64,000 bases of DNA. Origin: Oscillibacter valericigenes. Lineage in GTDB: Bacteria; Bacillota; Clostridia; Oscillospirales; Oscillospiraceae. The stretch covers positions 1 to 64,000 of the forward strand of contig NZ_JAFBIV010000001.1 in the NCBI RefSeq assembly GCF_021531915.1, in the 5' to 3' direction. This document shows, piece after piece, positions 60,300-64,000 of the stretch (the first letter of the stretch is position 1; each line of letters begins with the position of its first letter). Position numbers and translations under genes: made by a program. A model generated the notes under the pieces. It made no database searches. It was not told the DNA's origin and saw nothing but the letters and a program-made list of their open reading frames with translations.

Positions 60300-60901
60300 G
60301 CGAAGAGACCAAGCAGCCCCTGGAGCAGGAGGAGCCGGAGACCCCGGAGACCCAGGCGGGTCCGGAGCGGGAAGCCCCCCAGACAGAGGAGGCCGAAAAG
60401 ACAGAGAAGAAGCCCAAGAAGAAAAAGGAAAAGGGCTATACCTTCACCCGGGAGCAGGTGGAGCAGATGGAGCTGGCTGCCCAGCAGCTGGAGTCCGTGA
60501 AGGACCAGTTCACCCGTCTCACCGCCGAGTATGACAACTACCGCAAACGCACCACCAAGGAAAAGGACGGCATCTATCAGGATGCCAAGGCCGACACCAT
60601 CAAGGCGTTCCTGGCGGTGTATGACAATCTGGAGCGTGCCGCCGCCACCGAGGGAGACGAGGACTCTCCCCACAAGAAGGGCTTGCTGATGATCTTCCAG
60701 CAGGTTAAGGACATCCTGACAAAGCTGGGTGTCACGGAGATCGAGGCCAAGGGTCAGTCCTTTAATCCGGAGCGCATGGAAGCCGTCATGCACATCGACG
60801 ACGAGAACTTCGGCGAGAATGAAGTGGCCCAGGTCTTCCAGGCGGGCTTTATGCTGGGTGACAAGGTCATCCGACACGCCATTGTGCAAGTCGCAAACTA
60901 A
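60296..60901 (+). CDS. grpE: Nucleotide exchange factor GrpE
   Basis: A 201-residue protein: a Glu/Pro-rich disordered start (1-60), a long coiled coil (about 65-125, ending with YDNYRKRTTKEKDG), and a beta domain (AVYDNLERA, GVTEIEAKGQSFNPERMEAV, GFMLGDKVIRHAIVQVA). It releases ADP from DnaK as a dimer. The ATG overlaps the hrcA stop; AAGGAGG precedes it. Confidence 0.97.
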   Translation: MSEETKQPLEQEEPETPETQAGPEREAPQTEEAEKTEKKPKKKKEKGYTFTREQVEQMELAAQQLESVKDQFTRLTAEYDNYRKRTTKEKDGIYQDAKADTIKAFLAVYDNLERAAATEGDEDSPHKKGLLMIFQQVKDILTKLGVTEIEAKGQSFNPERMEAVMHIDDENFGENEVAQVFQAGFMLGDKVIRHAIVQVAN

Positions 60902-60953
60902 TCACAATTGCTGATTAAAATAAACTTTTCGATAGATTTAGGAGGAATTCATT

Positions 60954-62798
60954 ATGTCTAAGGTTATCGGTATTGATTTGGGTACTACCAACTCCTGCGT
61001 AGCCGTCATGGAAGGCGGCGAGGCAGTGGTCATCGCCAACGCGGAAGGCAACCGCACCACCCCGTCTGTGGTGGCCTTCTCCAAGACCGGCGAGCGCATG
61101 GTGGGCCAGGTGGCAAAGCGCCAGGCCATCACCAACCCCGACCGCACCATCGCTTCCATCAAGCGTGAGATGGGCTCCGACCACAAGGTCACCATCGACG
61201 GCAAGGCCTACACCCCCCAGGAGATCAGCGCCATGATCCTGCAGAAGCTGAAGGCGGACGCCGAGGCTTACCTGGGCCAGCCCGTCACCGAGGCGGTCAT
61301 CACCGTCCCTGCTTATTTTACCGACTCTCAGCGCCAGGCTACCAAGGACGCCGGCAAGATCGCCGGTCTGGACGTGAAGCGTATCATCAACGAGCCCACC
61401 GCCGCGGCCCTGGCCTACGGTGTGGATAAGGAGCAGAGCCAGAAGATCATGGTCTACGACCTGGGCGGCGGCACCTTCGATGTCTCCATCCTGGAGATCG
61501 ACGACGGCGTCATCGAGGTCCTGGCCACCGCCGGTAACAACCGCCTGGGCGGCGACGACTTCGACGAGTGCGTCATGAAGTATCTGGTCTCCGAGTTTAA
61601 GCGCACCGACGGCGTGGACCTGTCCTCCGATAAGGTGGCCATGCAGCGCCTGAAGGAGGCTGCCGAAAAGGCCAAGATCGAGCTGTCCGGCGTCACCACC
61701 TCCAACATCAACCTGCCCTATATCACCGCTGACGCCACCGGTCCCAAGCACCTGGACGTCACCCTGACCCGTGCCAAGTTCAATGAGCTGACCGCCCATC
61801 TGGTGGATGCCACCATGGGTCCCGTGCGCCAGGCCATGTCTGACGCCGGCCTGAAGCCCTCTGACCTGAGCAAGGTCCTGCTGGTGGGCGGTTCCAGCCG
61901 TATCCCCGCCGTCCAGGAGGCTGTGAAGAACTTCACCGGCAACGAGCCCTTCAAGGGTATCAACCCCGACGAGTGTGTGGCCATGGGCGCTGCCCTGCAG
62001 GCCGGCGTGCTGACCGGCGACGTCAAGGGCCTGCTGCTGCTGGACGTCACCCCCCTGTCCCTGGGCATTGAGACCATGGGCGGCGTCTGCACCAAGCTGA
62101 TCGACCGCAATACCACCATCCCCGTGAAGAAGAGCCAGATCTTCTCCACCGCCGCCGACAACCAGACTTCTGTTGAAGTCAACGTGCTGCAGGGCGAGCG
62201 CGAGATGGCCGCCGCCAACAAGAGCCTGGGCCGCTTCCATCTGGACGGCATCGCTCCCGCCCGCCGCGGCGTGCCTCAGATCGAGGTTACCTTCGATATC
62301 GACGCCAACGGCATCGTCAACGTCTCCGCCAAGGACCTGGGCACCGGCAAGGAGCAGCACATCACCATCACTTCTTCTTCCAACATGAGCAAGGATGACA
62401 TTGAGAAGGCTGTCAAGGAAGCCGAGCAGTATGCCGCCCAGGACAAGAAGATGAAGGAAGAGGTGGAGACCCGCAACCAGGCCGACCAGATGGTCTATCA
62501 GAGCGAGAAGACCCTGGCCGAGATGGGCGACAAGATTCCCGCCGATGACAAGAATAAGGTCCAGGCCGGTATCGACAAGCTGAAGGAGGCCCTGAAGGGC
62601 ACCGATACCGCTGCCATCAAGGCCGCCACCGACGAGCTGACCCAGGCTTTCTACGCTGTCAGCGAGAAGCTGTATCAGCAGGCCAATCCCCAGGATGCCC
62701 AGGCTGGTGCTCAGCCCGGTCCCGATACTGGCGCTCAGGGCGGTCAGTACTACGACGCCGACTACAAGGTAGTCGACGAGGACGATCAGAACAAGTAA
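60954..62798 (+). CDS. dnaK: Molecular chaperone DnaK (Hsp70)
   Basis: A 614-residue Hsp70: nucleotide-binding domain with [42 protein letters not shown] and [14 protein letters not shown]; linker [18 protein letters not shown]; substrate-binding beta domain and helical lid; a Gln/Gly/Asp-rich tail ending DEDDQNK. Strong codon bias. It lacks the insert of gram-negative DnaK in the ATPase domain, as in Firmicutes. AGGAGG precedes the ATG, 52 bases after grpE. Confidence 0.98.
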   Translation: MSKVIGIDLGTTNSCVAVMEGGEAVVIANAEGNRTTPSVVAFSKTGERMVGQVAKRQAITNPDRTIASIKREMGSDHKVTIDGKAYTPQEISAMILQKLKADAEAYLGQPVTEAVITVPAYFTDSQRQATKDAGKIAGLDVKRIINEPTAAALAYGVDKEQSQKIMVYDLGGGTFDVSILEIDDGVIEVLATAGNNRLGGDDFDECVMKYLVSEFKRTDGVDLSSDKVAMQRLKEAAEKAKIELSGVTTSNINLPYITADATGPKHLDVTLTRAKFNELTAHLVDATMGPVRQAMSDAGLKPSDLSKVLLVGGSSRIPAVQEAVKNFTGNEPFKGINPDECVAMGAALQAGVLTGDVKGLLLLDVTPLSLGIETMGGVCTKLIDRNTTIPVKKSQIFSTAADNQTSVEVNVLQGEREMAAANKSLGRFHLDGIAPARRGVPQIEVTFDIDANGIVNVSAKDLGTGKEQHITITSSSNMSKDDIEKAVKEAEQYAAQDKKMKEEVETRNQADQMVYQSEKTLAEMGDKIPADDKNKVQAGIDKLKEALKGTDTAAIKAATDELTQAFYAVSEKLYQQANPQDAQAGAQPGPDTGAQGGQYYDADYKVVDEDDQNK

Positions 62799-62816
62799 GC
62801 CCCCTCTCAATCAAAC

Positions 62817-62853
62817 GTATCAGGGACAGCGCGTTTCAGCCTGTCCCTGATAC
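62817..62853 (+). repeat. Perfect 13-bp hairpin between dnaK and dnaJ
   Basis: GTATCAGGGACAG and its complement around an 11-base loop, with no T run after it. It may be a weak terminator, RNA-processing or mRNA-stabilising site that lowers DnaJ relative to DnaK. Confidence 0.85.
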
Positions 62854-62882
62854 GGCGTTTCGGAATATGAGGAGTTTTCATT

Positions 62883-64000
62883 ATGGCAGACAAACGTGAT
62901 TACTACGAGGTCCTTGGAATCTCCAAGGGAGCCTCGGAGGACGAGATCAAAAAAGCATATAAGAAGATGGCCCGGAAATACCATCCGGACCTGAATCCCG
63001 ACAACAAAGAAGCGGAGGAGAAGTTCAAGGAGGTCAACGAGGCCTACGAGGTGCTGTCCGACCCCAACAAGAAGGCCCGGTACGACCAGTACGGCCATGC
63101 GGGTGTGGACCCCAACTTCGGCGCCGGCGGCGCCGGGTTTGACGGCAGCTTCGACTTCGGAGACCTGGGAGACATTTTCGGCAACTTCTTCGGCGGCGGC
63201 TTCGGCGGCGGACGGCGCACCAATCCCAACGCACCCCAGCGGGGTGAGAGCATCCGCCTGTCCCTGACTATCAGCTTTGAGGAGGCCGCCTTCGGCTGCG
63301 AGAAGGAGGTCACCGTGGAGCGCATGGAGCAGTGCGGCACCTGCGGCGGCAGCGGCTGTGCCGCCGGCGCCACGCCGGAGGTCTGCCCGGACTGCCACGG
63401 CAGCGGCCAGGTCCAGGTCCGCCGCCAGACCCCCATGGGCGTCTTCGCCACCTCCTCCCCCTGCGGCCGCTGCGGCGGCAAGGGCAAGATCATCCATCAG
63501 CCCTGCCCGGACTGCCGGGGCACCGGCGCTGTCCGGAAGCGCAAGACCATCAAGGCCAGCGTCCCCGCGGGCATCGACAACGGCCAGACCATCTCTATCC
63601 GGGGCCAGGGCCACGCCGGCAAGAACGGCGGCCCGGCGGGCGATCTGCTGATCACTATTACCGTGCGGCCCCATGAGCTGTTCCGCCGGGAGGGCACCAG
63701 CGTTCTCTGCGAGGCGCCTATCACCTTCGCTCAGGCTGTCCTGGGCGCCGAGCTGGAGATCCCCACCATCGACGGCAAGGTCAAATATGACCTGCCCGAG
63801 GGCACCCAGTCCGGCACCACCTTCCGCCTGAAGGGCAAGGGCATCCCCTCCATCAACGGCCGGGGCCGGGGTGACCAGTACGTCACCGTCTATATCGAGA
63901 CCCCCCGGAACCTGAACAAAGAGCAGAAGGAAGCCCTGAAGAAGTTCGCCGAGACCATGGGAGACAACAACTACGAGGAGCGGCGGAAGTTCTTCAAGAA
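62883..64000 (+). CDS. dnaJ: Chaperone protein DnaJ (3' partial)
   Basis: The first 372 codons are in the window. J domain with the HPD motif ([10 protein letters not shown]), Gly/Phe-rich linker (about 75-115, [14 protein letters not shown]), four CxxCxGxG-type zinc repeats ([36 protein letters not shown]) and the C-terminal substrate-binding domains. DnaJ stimulates DnaK ATPase and delivers clients. AGGAG precedes the ATG. Only a short end is missing. Confidence 0.97.
   Translation, partial: MADKRDYYEVLGISKGASEDEIKKAYKKMARKYHPDLNPDNKEAEEKFKEVNEAYEVLSDPNKKARYDQYGHAGVDPNFGAGGAGFDGSFDFGDLGDIFGNFFGGGFGGGRRTNPNAPQRGESIRLSLTISFEEAAFGCEKEVTVERMEQCGTCGGSGCAAGATPEVCPDCHGSGQVQVRRQTPMGVFATSSPCGRCGGKGKIIHQPCPDCRGTGAVRKRKTIKASVPAGIDNGQTISIRGQGHAGKNGGPAGDLLITITVRPHELFRREGTSVLCEAPITFAQAVLGAELEIPTIDGKVKYDLPEGTQSGTTFRLKGKGIPSINGRGRGDQYVTVYIETPRNLNKEQKEALKKFAETMGDNNYEERRKFFK

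Overview
This window is about 64 kb of a high-GC, low-redundancy chromosome that looks like an anaerobic gut Firmicute of the class Clostridia, most plausibly the Oscillospiraceae/Flavonifractor-Lawsonibacter-Oscillibacter neighbourhood. The pointers are the S-layer homology (SLH) surface proteins, the rnfCDGEAB order, a CIRCE-controlled hrcA-grpE-dnaK-dnaJ operon, SigA-type promoters, ECF vitamin transporters, a SpoIIQ-like sporulation peptidase and an acetyl-CoA thiolase with phosphate acetyltransferase. Genus cannot be fixed from the sequence alone. No phage, insertion sequence or CRISPR array is present.

Layout. 1-2.7 kb: the end of a repeat-rich SLH protein and a sortase-type anchored surface protein with near-twin terminators. 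2.8-9.5 kb: YitT-like membrane protein, D-aminoacylase family amidohydrolase, pta, a LysM/G5/M23 peptidoglycan peptidase, RidA and a CarD-type regulator. 9.7-11.8 kb: a Trk/Ktr potassium uptake pair. 12-14.2 kb: an overlapping cobalamin-salvage operon (cobU, cobS, a short CobU-like gene, a CobC-like phosphatase), then tRNA-Gly(CCC). 14.5-22 kb: a 1000-residue probable S-layer protein, an orphan phage-tail-like protein and a 1226-residue modular SLH protein. 22-31 kb: prfB, a MATE exporter, the SpoIIQ-like peptidase, and gpmI, tpiA, pgk, trmL on the minus strand. 31.5-38.5 kb: a GlmU-like remnant, prs, pth, mfd and a PrsA-like lipoprotein. 38.7-52.7 kb: thiolase, ferredoxin, a phosphodiester glycosidase-SLH fusion, a small regulator pair, recR, a D-cysteine desulfhydrase-like enzyme, rpe, an ArsR-controlled thioredoxin cassette, a MnmM-like methyltransferase, a MocR regulator divergent from an ECF S component, and a DUF975 protein. 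53-58.2 kb: the complete Rnf complex. 58.3-59 kb: a tetrahydrofolate riboswitch and a folate ECF S component. 59.1 kb to the end: CIRCE and the heat-shock operon, cut inside dnaJ.

How the parts work together. Rnf couples ferredoxin oxidation to NAD reduction and ion pumping. The thiolase, Pta, glycolytic enzymes and ferredoxin fit a fermentative energy plan. Several proteins (SLH, sortase-type, M23, PrsA-like) build or remodel the envelope. Vitamin salvage is represented by cobalamin, folate and probably vitamin B6 genes.

The most unusual signal is non-coding. Three copies (25132-25346, 26119-26332 inverted, 51549-51772) of a modular element, repeated at about 190 bp, each sit just after a gene's terminator hairpin and end in a second copy of that same local hairpin. 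Their three internal hairpins keep pairing although the stem sequences differ, and the first shows a conserved AGGAG/AGGAA loop. I do not recognise this family. Separately, prfB and pgk each carry a displaced second copy of their own 3' end that differs only by synonymous changes, and the tpiA-gpmI spacer is an array of seven tight hairpins. Together these suggest that gene 3' ends in this genome are repeatedly remodelled by small palindromic elements.
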